A stretch of DNA of 64,000 bases from Cryptomeria japonica (GCF_030272615.1 NC_081415.1:234204803-234268802), one strand, 5' to 3'; positions 10,074 to 23,860 are shown, counted from the stretch's first letter. Notes: a model not told the origin generated them from the letters alone. Made by a program: numbers and translations.

Positions 10074-11015
10074 ATGGCGGAGCTTAAGCTTTTGGGGGCA
10101 AATATATTTGCCATATTACTTTCAGTCTCTTTAATGTCTGCTTCTCGCGCTTATCTGGTGGAAGAAAGCCCCCTGGTTTTATCTTACCACAACGGTCCAC
10201 TGCTCTCAAGCAGCTCTGCGCTTGAGGTCAATCTGATTTGGTATGGCAAATTTACCCCCGTTCAGCGCTCCATTTTGGCGGATTTTGTCCAATCTTTGGG
10301 AGCCCCAGGCAACGGTGGGCTTCGGCCGTCGGTGTCTGCCTGGTGGAAGATCACGCAGGGCTATAAAGATGCCTCAAATGCAGCCGCCCTAACGCCACGG
10401 CTAGGTTTTCAGAAGCTCGACGAAGCGTATTCAAAGGGTAAAACCCTAACGAGATCCGACGTGGCGGCCCTAGCGGAAAGCGTTGCGCAGTCCGGAGCGC
10501 CGCCGGAGAACAGTAGCAACGCGATTTATCTGGTTCTTACGGCGGCGGATGTCAGCGTTGAGAGGTTCTGCTTGAGCTCCTGCGGATTTCATGGCGGGCT
10601 GGAATATGGGAAGAGTTTTGTGCCCTACGCTTGGGTTGGAAATTCGGAGACTCAGTGCCCGGGGCAGTGTGCGTGGCCTTTTCATCAGCCGCTCTATGGG
10701 CCTCAGACCCCTCCTTTGGTGTCCCCTAATGCTGACGTGGGCATTGATGGTATGATCATTAATATTGCCAGTGTTTTGGCGGGAGCAGTGACGAACCCCT
10801 TTAATACTGGTTATTTTCAGGGGGACGCTGCTGCCCCGCTGGAGGCTGTGTCGGCTTGTGCTGGAATTTACGGGAAGGGGGCTTACCCCGGTTTCCCCGG
10901 TCAACTGCCGATCGATGACATTACAGGGGCGAGTTATAATGTGGTTGGAGTGAATGGAAGGAAGTTTCTGTTACCGGCCATGTGGGATCCCGTTTCGCGG
11001 TCCTGTAGGACTTGA
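10074..11015 (+). CDS. EXORDIUM-like protein (phosphate-induced protein 1 family)
   Basis: A single uninterrupted 313-residue frame starts at AAAATGGCG, a good plant context, 75 bases after a TATA box. Residues 1-26 form a hydrophobic signal peptide ending near SASRA. The rest matches the Phi-1/EXORDIUM family (PF04674): SYHNGPLL near residue 38, NLIWYGKFTP near 53, VSAWWKITQGY near 86, a cysteine-rich CLSSCGFHG near 166, then CPGQCAWPF near 194, NPFNTGYFQGD near 241 and a C-terminal LPAMWDPVSRSC. EXORDIUM proteins are secreted to the apoplast and affect brassinosteroid-linked cell expansion and carbon-dependent growth. The length equals the family norm and there is no intron, as usual for the family. 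This is the only intact host gene I can support here. Assignment to a particular EXL member is not possible by eye. Confidence 0.95.
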   Translation: MAELKLLGANIFAILLSVSLMSASRAYLVEESPLVLSYHNGPLLSSSSALEVNLIWYGKFTPVQRSILADFVQSLGAPGNGGLRPSVSAWWKITQGYKDASNAAALTPRLGFQKLDEAYSKGKTLTRSDVAALAESVAQSGAPPENSSNAIYLVLTAADVSVERFCLSSCGFHGGLEYGKSFVPYAWVGNSETQCPGQCAWPFHQPLYGPQTPPLVSPNADVGIDGMIINIASVLAGAVTNPFNTGYFQGDAAAPLEAVSACAGIYGKGAYPGFPGQLPIDDITGASYNVVGVNGRKFLLPAMWDPVSRSCRT

Positions 11016-13460
11016 GAATAGAGAAATTTTTGGCTTTTGGCTGTATGACGTATGTAGCAGCTTGGCAGTTTGTACCTAAAGAATGTATGTATAGGAGCTT
11101 GTTGGGTTTTGATAGAAACACTTCTTATGTAAATGTATTTTACTTTTAAGGGAGAATTGTCTTTTTTAGAAGTGAGTATGCCTGTGATACGTTTTTCTCT
11201 GTAAATACCAATGACCAATGGATTTCAATATGAAATGACCGCGACCATTCATAAAAACACGGGGAATTCAATAGTTGAGCGTATTTTAACAGTCCGCGGT
11301 TAATCTCCACAAAATAACTATTCGTACACCAGAGTACGGTCAGTACATTCACGCAATTTATATTTATTTCAATCCTCAGAATCTGATCCAAAATATCTTT
11401 ATATTTATTTCAATTCTCATAATCTGATCCAAAATATCTGGCGAAAATAATTGTTTTTTTTTAAATGTGAAAAATGTGAAAACAAAAATTTACAACGCTC
11501 ATCATTCAACGCTCATCATTCAATCCTTATAATCTGCTTTAAAAACCATTGTATTATGTCTGTTTCATTTTGCTGTGGAGAATAGAAGAACTGTTTTTAT
11601 AAGTGTGAATGTATTTGTTATATAATGATGATTTAGTAATAGAATGTCATTATTAGTACTTGCAGTTAGGCAATATTCTTGTAATCAATTTTTTTTGGTT
11701 ATGCTTAAATAGTTATTAAAAAAAACTATTTAGATCAATCATAAATAAATATTTTTCTTTTAACTTTTTAAATTTATTTTAATGTATACATGCATATTTG
11801 TTAACTTTATAATTAAAAAAAAATATTTTCCTTGTAAACGATTGGCTAATACTTTTTTCCCTGTTATACACGGGTTTCTTGGATGCAGCATAATGGGTTT
11901 CTTCAATGCAGCATAATATATCTTTTTTTGTGGGGTAGTTTTGTATAGTTCTGCATAATGGGTTTCTCAGTAGCAGCATAATACCTCTTCTTTTGCAGGG
12001 CAGTTATGGTTTTTCAGGGTGCCATTCCTCGTCAGGGTTTGTTGTTTTGCATGCACAATCTCTTCCCTTCACAACCAGAGTTTTCTTTTCCTATTTAAGT
12101 TGTTTATTGGAATGGTATTTCATTCAGGGAGCTTCGTACATCTTACCTCTATCGGGAATAGAAAATGTAAGCAGATTATAGCCGCATTTTGAATGTTTTT
12201 TTAACTTTCTGGTAATACTTTGGCTCTTTATGTCAACATTGTTTAGGGCTTGTCAATTCTCAGCATTTGTTATGAGGACAAAAAAGGAAGCACATGTTAA
12301 GATGCGCTAATCAATTTCATATTTGTACAGGTAGATTTTCTATGCATTAAGTTAGTATCTATTGCAAACAATTACCTTTTATTATTTGGAATGCATTTTC
12401 AATACCCTGCTCAGTGTTCACATTTTGTGTCTCCTAAAAATAACACCCCCTTCCACAATAACTATCTTTGTCGTAAAAACCCTATATAAACAAATAAAAA
12501 CTGTTTCTTTCCTATCAAATTGAACAGTGTACCAAAAGCCCTTTGATAATGTAAACTCCGATAAGAAGAGTCCTCTAAACAAAGAAACTTAACTTGCTAC
12601 AAACATGTCACCATTTCAAAAAAATTGAAAAATTATTTTGAACGGCAGACATCTCTTCACTCGAGCGTTTCAACCCAACGACAATAGAAGACAGGGTAGC
12701 AGATTAGTGACTGCACTTTTCCATCTGAAATTGGCTATTAATACAATTGTCTTAATGACTATTATTTAGTGGCAAATAAAAAAGATGCAGTTTAAGATAT
12801 ACTCGGAAATGACAACTTTTTTGTAGAATGAGTTATATGTTGTTGAATCTTGTCTTTCTAACCTTTCTGCAAATGCCCATAATATGAAATTTGCTCAAAC
12901 AACGAACCCTAGTATTGAAATTAGTTTATGCAAAGCAACACATTAAATTTACCTGCGAAATATTTAAGTTCAAATTTGATTTTTTACTTTTTAGTCTATT
13001 TTTTAATTTATTTTTAACATCTTCAAGATGCACAGAGTTTGGTTGTTATGCCCATTTTTTCGTATAAGGTCAATTACATGTCTTACTATCATTAGAATAT
13101 TTGTATTTGGTGATTCTGTATATACGCTTTGTCTTCTATCTGTATAAAAGATGTTATTTGGCAAGAAAGGAAGATCAGGTGGTCAGTTGCTATGAGCCCA
13201 ACTTTTCTGGAAATATTACTAATATTTAAATGTCTCTTCTTTTACAAAACTATAGAAAACAATTTAAGAAATAAAAGAATTTGCTTCTTGAGTAGGGTAA
13301 AATTGTCACCAGTGGAGATAATTTTTCTGTTAACTAGCAATTCTTCAATGCATTGCCATTGCTATATTTCAAGAGTGGCTGACCTTGGGCATGTTATTGA
13401 TGGGTAGCCATTGGAGCGTGTTTGGTTATGTAATTTATAGATATATCTAATGTGGTAAAA
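11016..13460. other. Downstream of the EXORDIUM-like gene: AT-rich, no clear gene
   Basis: After the 3' UTR of the preceding gene I find only short unsupported frames. A short phrase, GCATAATGGGTTTCT, recurs at about 11889, 11953 and in partial form near 11973. A small frame at 11993-12181 has no recognisable features. Confidence 0.5.
11889..11990. repeat. Short direct repeats, GCATAATGGGTTTCT
   Basis: Three to four imperfect copies of GCAGCATAATGGGTTTCT lie within 110 bp, with irregular spacing. Confidence 0.6.
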
Positions 13461-13481
13461 ATTGGATAACAGAATCTGGAG

Positions 13482-13757
13482 TTGCCAGTGTTTTGTGGAG
13501 AGCGAGAATTTTTCGGGGTTTCATGTGATGATGCACCAATGCAAATACCGGAAATCCCAAATCCCATGGAAATATCAGAATTACCAGTCGAGCCTTCTGC
13601 AATGGCTACAAAACCTTTATCATATGTTCCCAATGATGAAAAGGCACTCGTGCTCTTGCCTTCAAACTCCATGCCTAAAGAATTTTGTCATGCTCTTCTC
13701 ACAGCTGTACATGTTTCAATTATTATACATATACAAATATTTTTTGTGTTTAAATAA
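13482..13757 (+). other. Possible exon remnant, unidentified
   Basis: A 91-residue open frame begins MPVFCGEREFFGV and continues with proline- and serine-rich coding-like sequence through SYVPNDEKALVL and MPKEFCHALL. It then runs into AT-rich DNA. The first 70 codons are less A/T-biased than the surroundings, which suggests an old coding fragment. I cannot assign a family. Splice sites are not evident, so this may be a gene remnant or chance. Confidence 0.25.
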
Positions 13758-14620
13758 TTGTGAATTTTATTTGTTCATTATTTAATTCATTATTTTTTCT
13801 TGGTTTTAAATTTTAATTCTTGAATCTTTCTTAACAATCATCCTTCTATGGTTGTTTATCTAGTTTTAGTTTGCAAACAATTAGTTTTCTTCTATAATTT
13901 CTTTTTACAATTAATTTAGATAAATTTATTGGTGCCATAAATACACCTATTTGTAAACCTTTAGTCATATGGAAAGCATATGATGATTATTTATTTGTCT
14001 GCTGTGATGATTTATTCTTCTCAATGGTGACATTCATGATGTGGATAAAAAAAATGGTTCAATACTATAAACAACATAAGTGTGGTACAAAGACAATGCA
14101 ACATCTAGTTACCAAAATACTAAGTTGTGGGATGAATGTAAAGCAAAAAGAAACATTGTAAACTCCTATGCATTCAAAATATATATAGAGATATATCGAG
14201 GTAAGAATCATCTATGAGTATAAATCTTAGGAGTGCAAGGACCCAAAAGGTTAATAATGAGAATCTCCATGGTCAAAAATAACTAGAAGGATGCACAGAT
14301 TATAAGAGTTTAGCAAACGTCTGGATACTTTAAAACCCCACACACTAAGCAACAAATTAAGCTTAACACTTTTAAGCTTATAAATCAAAGATTTATGTAT
14401 GTGACTTAAGTTGTTCAATACTTTAATAATTGATGGTTTGTCTTCCCATTCATATTCTTGTACATATACTCAACATGTGTTATATGTGACAACCAATTGT
14501 GGTGAAAGCATTTTCTATACTAATTGCATTCCTAGGTTTTTCAATTAAATTCATGACAAAGTTGTCATTACGAATTTTGTGAAAACTCAAATTTAAACTT
14601 TTGCCTCTCAAATAATTGAC

Positions 14621-14767
14621 TAAATTTCAAATTCTAGTTATAATTAATAAATATTGTTAATAAATGCATCTAATTGAAATTTAATTGACTAAACTAAATT
14701 TCAAATTCTAGTTATAATTAATAAATATTGTTAATAAATACATCTAATTGAAATTTAATTGACATGT
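14621..14767. repeat. Tandem duplication, unit 74 bp
   Basis: Two near-identical copies start TAAATTTCAAATTCTAGTTA and end with AATTGAAATTTAATTGAC. They lie in very AT-rich DNA. Confidence 0.85.
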
Positions 14768-15589
14768 TTACACTTACATATTTTAATTACATAATTCTTA
14801 TGTCCACTATTTTGTATACAAATTAATAATGCATCACCTCAAATGAGTATTAGTTACATTAAACAAATACAAATTTTGTTAAAACTTAAATTTAAACTTT
14901 TGCCTTACCAATATTTCACTAAATTTCAAACAATAAAATAAAACGAAACAAATTTAAGAAAATAACATACTAGTTACAATAAATAAACATTTCTAATAAT
15001 TATAACAAATATTATTATTAAACTAAAAATTATTAAGGCAAGTACTCACCACTATGTGGCACTTGTTGTTAATTAAATATAAAATATATGATCAAATCAT
15101 CTAATTAATTATTATAGTTTAACTTGTTGCTAATTGTTAATAATTAGTATAAATATTTTAAAATATTGAAATCAACTAATCATTAGTATAGATATCTTAT
15201 CTAAATAATTATTATAGTTTACCTTATTGCTAATTGTTAATAATTAGTATAAATATTTTGGATATATTTAATTATATAAATATGATAAATGTTACTAGTT
15301 GTTAATAATTAATATAAATATTTTTTAAAATATTTTAGATTTTGATTGGGGAGCCATTTTGGGAGGGGTCAGAAGTCCAAAAAGTTAGAAGACAAGGAAA
15401 GATATCAAATCACTTAAATCTAAGAGATTATTTATGTGAAAAGGTATAAAATATTTATGTTAAAAAAATCATTTTTTTTTTGTTTTTTTTCTTTTCAGTT
15501 AATTTGTTTTTTACTTAAATATTATGTTTTTATATATTCAAATTTAATATAAGAGGTTTTTATGTGCTCAATTATATGACATGAAAATC

Positions 15590-17260
15590 TTTGTATTCAT
15601 TGTAGAATAATACTCTTTGGATTCATTATAGAATGCATTTTGATGACACGAGACTCTTTGTAATCCTTATATAATGTTTTTCAATGTAAACCGAAGCATA
15701 AGTATTCTTCATATTGTTGAATAAATGAATAATATTGGTTAAAATCTAGATGTGGCTTTGAGAAGAGACTCTTTTTTATCATTATAGAATGGAAAAAAAA
15801 TAAGAGTAATAGATGTCAAAATCCTATCTTACTTTCATTAGACATATAAATCAATTAAATTTATTGTACATAAAGATTCCATATAAAATTTTTGTCCTTA
15901 TCTTCATATTAAAAAATTCTAGTCTACACATTTTATACAACTCTTTTATTGAAACACATAAAACATGATTGTTAATATCACATAGAAAATGACAAAAATG
16001 TACAATTTTTAACTATACACTAAATCCATATAATTTTTAATTATATACACTTATCATATGAAAAAAATTTAAGTTTAGCAAATGATTTTTTAAAATTTTA
16101 AATTATGTGCAATTAATGTTTTTCTAGATGTCAACTAGAAAGTGTTGAAGTAAAACAAAATGTAAAATTCATCAAAAAAAAGTGCATAACTTGCATTTGG
16201 TACAATTTTTTAATATAAAATATATATTAACATCCAAATTTCAAGTTGACCCTCTTTTCAATTCATGCCACCCCCACTTAACTCATAGAATTTATCTCCA
16301 TGGGAAAAAAAAATTAGAAATTTAGTAGAGAAAAAAGTGTATAAGTTGAAACAAATTGTTTTAATTTGATGTGACAAATATATCTTTTTTTTTAATTTAT
16401 TAGGTTGTTGTACAATTCATTTGATCAAATCTTCTTTCTAAAAGAATATATATAAAAGTATAAATATCATTATTATTATTTTTTGTAGTTTATTGGTTTT
16501 GTTTTTATTTCAATATAATATATTTGTGCTAATTTTTAAATTAATGATTAATTGTTTGATGTATAAATGATTGTCAAATTTAAGATAAGGAATAATCTTT
16601 ATATTCGTTATAAAATGCTTTTCAATGACACGAGTCTCCCTGTATTCATTATAGAGTATTTTTCGATGACATGAGACTCCTTGTTATCATTATAGAATGC
16701 TTTTTGATGCAAAAAAGGTAGAATTATTCTTCATATCATTACAAATGTAAAAGTAATGGTGGTTAAATTCTAGTTCTAACTTAACAAAATGAGACTCTTT
16801 GTTGTCATTATAGAATGTACTTTGATCGGAAAAAAAGTTAATATTCATTCTTTCATTGAAAAAATAATAGTAATATTAATATAAAGTATTATATAATGTT
16901 ATTAGATTAATTATTTTAGTTTTTATTGATATATCATTAATGATTAATATAGATATTTTAAATATATTTGTATATATTTAAATAAATATTTATTATTAAA
17001 TATTAATTTTTGACATGTAAATGATTGTCAAATTGAAGATGAGGAGTTTTTATATGGACTATTATGACATGGGAATCTTTGTATTCATTATATAATTATT
17101 TTTGATGATATGAGACTCCTTGCACCCATGAGAATTCTTTTGAATGACATGAGACTACTTGTACTTATTATAGCATGTTTTTCAATGTAAATGCAAAATT
17201 ATTTTTTCATATCATTAAAAAAATGAGTAATGGTTGTTTAAATCTAGATCTAGCTTTACA
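15590..17260. repeat. Dispersed repeats with GACTC-TTGT-ATTCATTATAGAATG core
   Basis: A phrase close to GAGACTCTTTGT followed by TTATAGAATG recurs about a dozen times in three clusters (15590-15790, 16580-16820, 17080-17270). Spacing is about 45 to 60 bp. Around the clusters further phrases also recur, such as ACATGTAAATGATTGTC and TTTTATTGAAACACA. The whole 15.5-17.6 kb stretch therefore looks like an internally duplicated, decayed element. It has no long ORF. Confidence 0.65.
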
Positions 17261-17599
17261 ACATGAGAATTTTTATTTTCATTATTGAGTTTTATTTATT
17301 TATAAAAAGTACGTTAAATTCATTGTTTCACATGGGAAAAATATGAGCAATAGTGGTCAAAAATATAGATCTATCTTTACCTAACATGTAAGGAATTGAA
17401 TTAATTATACTTAATGATTGCATATGAAAATATTATGTCTTTATCATCACACTAAAAATTTCAGTCTATACATTTTATCTCTTTTATTGAAGCACACAAA
17501 GTTACGATTTTCAATATCGCATAGAATATGACAAAAGTATACAATTTTAAAAAATAAATTAAATCTAAATTAATTTTTTAATGAATAGTATATGCACTC

Positions 17600-18600
17600 G
17601 TCATATTTAAAAATCATAATTTCTAGAAAGTGATTCTTTCCATTTTAGTTTAAAAATTGAAGTGAAATGAGATGTAAACTTTATCAATAGACCCTCTTTC
17701 AATCTAATGGATTTTATGTATATGGATGAAACAAATTAAAATCTAGTAGAGAAAAAGTTTCCAAATTGAAACAAAAGACGCATAGCATCATGTTCCCATC
17801 GAGTGTTAGAATTGTGAATGGAGAGTGGAAAAAAGGAAAAGTAGAGGATTGTATAAATGAAAGCGTAAAAGAACACAAAGAGAAAGGGAAAAAAAGAAGA
17901 TTAAACTAATACAATTAAAAATTTAATCCACTAAAAATTGTTTATGAACCAAATAACTTCACAATTAAAAAGACGATGCAAACAATATTTTTATTTTAGT
18001 ATTTCTTTTCCTTTTGCTTAATGATAATTTTATTGTTGAGACCTTGTAATGAAGGCTCAGATCCGATTGGATGCACTTTTAATATAACTTGTATTATATT
18101 TAATGTTTCAGAAATTAGATTTAACATTAATAACAACCAGTGCGCAAATGTAAGAAAAATAAATTGTATAACAATAGAGTTTATAATATACTTTTATATC
18201 ATTTTGATTAGTGATCACATGTAAACTTGTTCTTTTCAATAACATGAAATCAAATAAATAAAACTTCAAAAATTTCAATTTTTTGTCAACATAAGTGTAT
18301 CTTCTTAATTCCAAAATTAAAGAATACTATAAAAAAAAATACTTCAACAAGCATTAACCATGAAATTTTAACTATATTAACTGGAAGGTTAATTAAATAA
18401 TTTTTAATTTGGTTTATCATCTCAATTTCTTGAAAATTGCAATCGAGATTAAATCAATAGTATATTTACCTTGTATATGCATCCCTAAGTTATAACTATT
18501 GAGTACTAGTGTTATGCTTATACCATTTGGTGGAATGATTAAAGTTTAATTTCATATGGGTTTATAAAAAGGTTGTAATTGCATTTGCGTGAAAGTTTTT
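17600..18600. other. AT-rich DNA, no gene seen
   Basis: Only short unsupported frames are present, for example at 18021-18224. Nothing resembles an RNA gene or a transposon end. Confidence 0.4.
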
Positions 18601-18603
18601 TAA

Positions 18604-19000
18604 CCCTTCTCACAAAATCCAGTTTGCACATACCGTGCGATCATGGCATTCCACGAGACCAGATTTTTGCGAGGCATTATGTCAAATAGTTCACATGCCT
18701 TGTCTATCCTTCTACATTTTGTATACATGTCTACCAAGGTAGTTGAAACTATAACATCTTACAAAAGTCCTTTATGCTTTTATGGATGTCTATACCCTGT
18801 TCAAAAGCTCCTATTTTGCAAAGGCAAGGAGGACGGTAGCAAACGTTGTGGAATTTGTGTCTACACTTGCCAATTGCATTTCATTGAAGGATTCTAAAGC
18901 CTTTCCAAAAGATCTATTTTGTATGCATCCTGCAATCATGACATTCCATGAAACCATTTCTTTGAGACATTATGCCAAACAATTGGCATGCCTTTTGTAT
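18604..19000 (-). pseudogene. PPR-protein pseudogene, downstream half
   Basis: On the - strand this encodes pentatricopeptide repeats of the PLS type. It begins exactly at the CACTA end with IQKACQLFGIMSQRN. A shifted frame gives SWNVMIAGCIQNRSFGKAL and NEMQLASVDTNSTTFATVL. After further frame breaks come LVDMYTKCRRIDKACELF and NLVSWNAMIARYVQTG, then a stop at the left edge. PPR proteins bind organelle RNA and act in editing and processing, but at least three frameshifts and internal stops show this copy is dead. The first codons continue a PPR motif whose upstream half lies at 63151-63180, on the far side of the transposon. The family call is firm; which PPR gene it was is unknown. Confidence 0.88.
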
Positions 19001-19200
19001 CACTAACTCATTTGGGTGCATTTTTCAATGAACATTTCCGACGAACTATGGGATTTCTTTCATTTTGTCGGATCTTAGGAGTCAATTTGTGTCAAATTTA
19101 TTTATTTTTTCAAATCTTGCCCGACGTTCGGCGAAATTTCGATGAAACCAATTGTCGTCGAAATCTTTTCCCACGTTCGTCGGAATTCCGACGGAAAATA
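19001..19200 (+). repeat. CACTA left terminal and subterminal repeats
   Basis: The terminal CACTAACTCATTTGGG is followed by inverted and direct copies of short motifs such as TTCCGACGAAC, GTCGTCGAAATC and GTCGGAATTCCGACGG. These are binding-site arrays typical of CACTA ends. Confidence 0.85.
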
Positions 19201-19331
19201 GAAAAGTGAAAAAGTAAAAAAAAAATCACGCGGATAGTGTTTTCTATACTTGCGACATCGTTTTGCTTGGTTTATGAAGGTTATAGACCAAATTTTCCAT
19301 AACCCAATTTTTTTGCCTGTGAAAAAAAATC

Positions 19332-22300
19332 ATGTCGGATAATATGAGCGAAGAACAAAATTATGAGACAATTGCTAGATTGTGGTCTAGCTTGAAAAGA
19401 AAAGGTGATGGGAAATATTATTGTCCCTACAAAAATTCTAAGGGCTTAAAGACTAGAAGAATTTTAATCACAACAACTAAGAAACATTGTAGGCAGCATG
19501 GTCACATTGAAGGGGGGCATGATTATCATCCATTGGTAAGTTGTTCATTATATGTGTTTATATTGATTGCATTTGTAAATGCTTATATTATTTTAACAAT
19601 TTATATACATAAAAAATTATTTATTAATAATATGGACTACCACGACCTGGAGAATGTGGTTTTCCAAGTGGAGGAACATGGAGGTGTGAATATCGAAGCT
19701 GAAGATAATGATCCTATGGAAGATGATGATCATGCGCCAGAAAATACAGTTGCAAATGATGGTACAAATACATTGATCCATCACACATTTAGTACTAGTG
19801 TAGCTGATCATGATGATCAAGATGACTTTTATGTTGTTCATGATTTACCTGTACTTGAGAAGGTATACGAGGCCCTTTACAAAGGCTCCCAGAAACTCTT
19901 TTCTTTGATGTATTGTTGTTGGTGAACTTGAAGGTTATGAATGGTTTATCCAACATAACAATCTCATGTATGTTAAGGTATGTCATATATGTTATCTTTT
20001 TTCATCTATTTTTGTTGTTATTTCATCACTAGTAAATAAAAGGTGAAATATGTACCACTAATATTCTTTATATTAACAAATTGTTTGTTTTGTTATAGAT
20101 TGATAGGTAATTTTTTGTTACCACCATCAAATATTCTACCTCGCTCATATCGAGAATTATCTGCCATTATGAAAGATATTGGAATGGAGTATCAAGAAAT
20201 AGATGCATGTCTCAATGATCATATTATATATCATAAACAACATGAATTTGCAACATAATGCCTTGAATGTCATATCAGTAGATATCAAACATATCAACTA
20301 ACAAAAAAGGTGTCTCGCAAGGTTCTTCGTTATATTCTCATTATTCCACGTTTGCAACAATTATTTAAGTGTGAAAGCTTGGCGTAATCTATAGATTACC
20401 ATGCATGCAATAGAAGTCGAGATGACATTTTTTGAATGTCTACAGATAGTTTTGCATTTACGAACATAGAAGAAATATGGCCACACTTTAAAGAAGAACC
20501 TTGTAATCTCAGGCTTTCATTGGCAACGGACGGTGTCAATCCATTTGGAGAGCTGAGATCTATTTACTCAGTGTGGCCTGTTTTTGTTATCAACAATAAC
20601 ATTCCTCCATGGATGTCAATAAAGAGGGAGCATATAATGTTGGCAATGATTCTTCCATGTATTTTTTCCATTTAATAGTCATGTACATTAAATTATATAT
20701 ATTGTAGCAAAATGGTTATAATAATTATGTAATGTTTTTGTTCATTCAACTAGGTAAGTACCAAGTTAAAGATATGAATGTATATATCAAGCCTCTTATC
20801 GATGAGTTGATGGAGTTATGAAATGGTTTCACTATGTATGAAGTCTCTAGACCAATAGGAAAAAGACAATTTCAATTCCATGCAATGCAATGCTTGTATG
20901 AACAATTCATGATGCCTCAGGGCTAACACATTTTTGTGGTATGTTATAATGTTCAACTTGCACACTTTAATAATGTTTAATTTTTTGAAGTATAAATCAT
21001 GCATTTTTTTAAATAATCCATTCAATATATATAATTATAAAAATTAACATATTTAATCCAATTATACATGATCTTGCAAGCCTTCAAACAAAGGGAAAGT
21101 TTGCATGTCCAGTTTGTGGTCCAAAGATGAAATCTCGTCATTCAACAAGATTAGGAAAGAAGGTGTTTGATGAGTATAGGCACTTCCTCCACAAAAATCA
21201 TAAGTATCAAAATACTGAAAAATATCTTTTCAATGGGAAAGAAGAGACTACATCAAAACCACGAAGAATGACACCTTGCCTATGGAAGTTGGAATATATT
21301 AGAATTAATCATCAAGGTAATGCCATTCAATCTAATTGTTTATCTATCATATATTATATATTTGGAATTTATATTTTTATATTGTGTTTTGTTTACTCAT
21401 GTTGTGATTGACGATGATTGTCGTTGTTAACTTTTTAAACTTATATGCTTAATGAAGGTCGTCAAGGCATTAATTACCACCTTCCAAAGGGACTAAAAAG
21501 TTATCCAAGACAATTTAGTAGGTTTCCCTACTATGACCGGATACCAATTGTGCATTTGTTTCATACTATGAATATTGGAAAGAATGTAATAAAGACGTTA
21601 TGGAAAATATTGGATGGAAGGCGTGACAAAGAAAAAATTGTCAAAATTTGTAGTGACATTTAGGAATCCAATCATGCAATGAAAAATGTCATTCAATTAA
21701 ATAGTGATGGATACCTAATTAACATAAGTGTCCTTCCTTGGTTATTAACGGAGTAGCAAAGTAATAACGGAGTAGTAAAGCAATGCTATAAAAGAGGTCA
21801 TACGAAAAATTTGTTTTCCCATAGGATTTGCTACAGACATAAACAATCTCATAACAAGGAAAAGTGAATTTGGGCCAGGGATGAAAACGCATGATTGACA
21901 TACCTTCATTAAGGTAATTCATGTTTTTGTATATTTTCTATATATTTGTATACTGCGTGTACAATTCATTGTATTATGTTTAGTACTAGTTTCAGAAAAA
22001 CAATGAAAGGATCATTTTATAATTGTTGCAGTACATTCTACCTCTATCTCTCCCAGACCACTTCGATAATAATGTCAAGCAATTTATATATGATCTTGAA
22101 AAATACACGAGGTAAGTAGTGTTATTTGTTCTATTTGTTGTATAGATATTATATTTTTCATTTGTTTTACTTGTTATGTAATATATTGTATAGTATTTTG
22201 TTAATTCTCATTAATATATTTGCGCCTTGAATCACTTGTATATGGTTGTCATCTAAAGAAATCCATAAAGAAGATATAAAATATTGGAAGACAAAAATTC

Positions 22301-23500
22301 CTCGTCTAATGTGTGAAATGCAAAAGTGTCTACCTTTGACATTTTTCAATGCACAAGAACACTACCTCATACACTAAGTTGAGGAGATTGAATTGTGTGG
22401 ACCTGTACACACAAGGTCAATGTGGATGGTTGAGAGACACTTGAAATTTTTTAAGGCTTTGGTTCGACAAAGAGAACATCCTGAGGGTTCTATGGTGGAG
22501 GGATATATGGTATACCAGACTATGGTGTACATTACTGAATATCTTCCTAAGTTTGCGGCAAAGATCCATCTAGATTGCATTTAGGATCCCAACTCCTTTA
22601 CCAAATTCAAAGGGGAGTACCTAATGGGGAAAGGTAGATTGAGGAAAGTGAGAGGTAGTTATTGGATGTTCATGGACATTAATCTGAATACATTTTACAT
22701 TTGGTTTTTATATATATTGTAGTTAATTAATTCTTAATCTTCAATAGACATCAGTTGTAAATTTCTAGTTATTTTTTCTATAGTTGCTTGAGAGTGGGAT
22801 GCACTACATTTTTATGTCGCAAACAATCTTGATTGGATGATGATATGGATTGAACGATGTCAACAGTCTGGTCACGCATTAACATGGGAAGGTGTGACTT
22901 CATTGGTTAAAGAAGCTCATTGTAATGGAGATTCCAATGTTACACCAAGGGAAATTGATTTGGCATATGGTTTAAGAGATAAACAGGTACGTATAAATAT
23001 ATTAATCACCCATATTATTTAATTTTTTTTCAATTCTAAAATTGTGTGTGTGTGTGTGTGTTGTTTTTTGCATAAATTCGATCAAGAATAAATAATTTTT
23101 ACATGTGACATATTGCAGGTGAAACACCACAAGGCTATGTGGTGTAATGGTCATAAATTTTGAATCAAAAAGTTGGATGACACGAAGACAACTTGTGATT
23201 TTGGGGTAACTGCAGTATTTGAGGTGACTAATGTTTCATTTAGAAGCGACATACATCCTCAAGTCTCAGAAAATCGATACTATGAGATTTTGGATGATAT
23301 ACTTGAGTGTGACTTTGGGTCCTTCAAATTGGTTATTTTCGTCGTCCAATGGTATAGTCTACGATTGAATGAAAATGATCCTGACATAACTATTATTGAA
23401 CATGATAATGGATTTACAATGATCAATTCAAGGTCGTTTGAACGAGCTGGAAATGAGCCCTATGTTCTTCCAAGCCAATGTGAGCAGGTATTTTACTCAT
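19332..23500 (+). pseudogene. CACTA TNP2-type transposase, decayed, multi-exon
   Basis: The protein pieces lie in the family order. First comes a transposase-associated domain near 19332-19536 (YYCPYKNSKG, KKHCRQHGHIEGGHDYHP), then a GTAAGT donor. The Transposase_21 core includes LPPSNILPRSY and MEYQEIDACLNDHI near 20110-20225, SLATDGVNPFGE and SIYSVWPVFVINN near 20510-20600, YIKPLIDELMEL near 20785, and GKFACPVCGPKMKSRHS near 21095. PIVHLFHTMNIGKNV follows near 21550. DUF4218 lies near 22380-22584 (ELCGPVHTRSMW, EHPEGSMVEGY) and DUF4216 near 23173-23500 (ILECDFGSFKLVIF). The enzyme cuts and joins transposon ends. Stops and frameshifts, for example TAA within DACNRS and at 21661, inactivate it. 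An acidic tail follows it. Confidence 0.88.
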
Positions 23501-23520
23501 AGGTTCCACATAAACTAGGT

Positions 23521-23760
23521 TTGTCATTTGTTGTTAGACATGATCCTAGTGGAAGGCTGGTAAAGTATAATGTCATGGAAGAAGAAGATACAAAAGAACT
23601 AGAAGAAGATGTACATGATGATCAGGATCAACAGTTAGTTGATGATGTGCCCGATGAAGATGTCGAAAAAGAGGAACAAGATCACAATGATGTGCCCGAT
23701 GAAGATGTCGAAAAAGAGGAACAAGATCACGATGATGTAGGAGTTAATATTCATGATGAA

Positions 23761-23802
<42 letters not shown>

Positions 23803-23860
23803 AGATGTTGAAGAAGAGGAACAAGATCACGATGATGTAGGAGTTAATATTCATGACGAA

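Noticed and set aside
10470-10904. A 144-residue - strand frame
   Set aside because: It lies inside the EXORDIUM-like coding sequence in antisense; a shadow of that gene.
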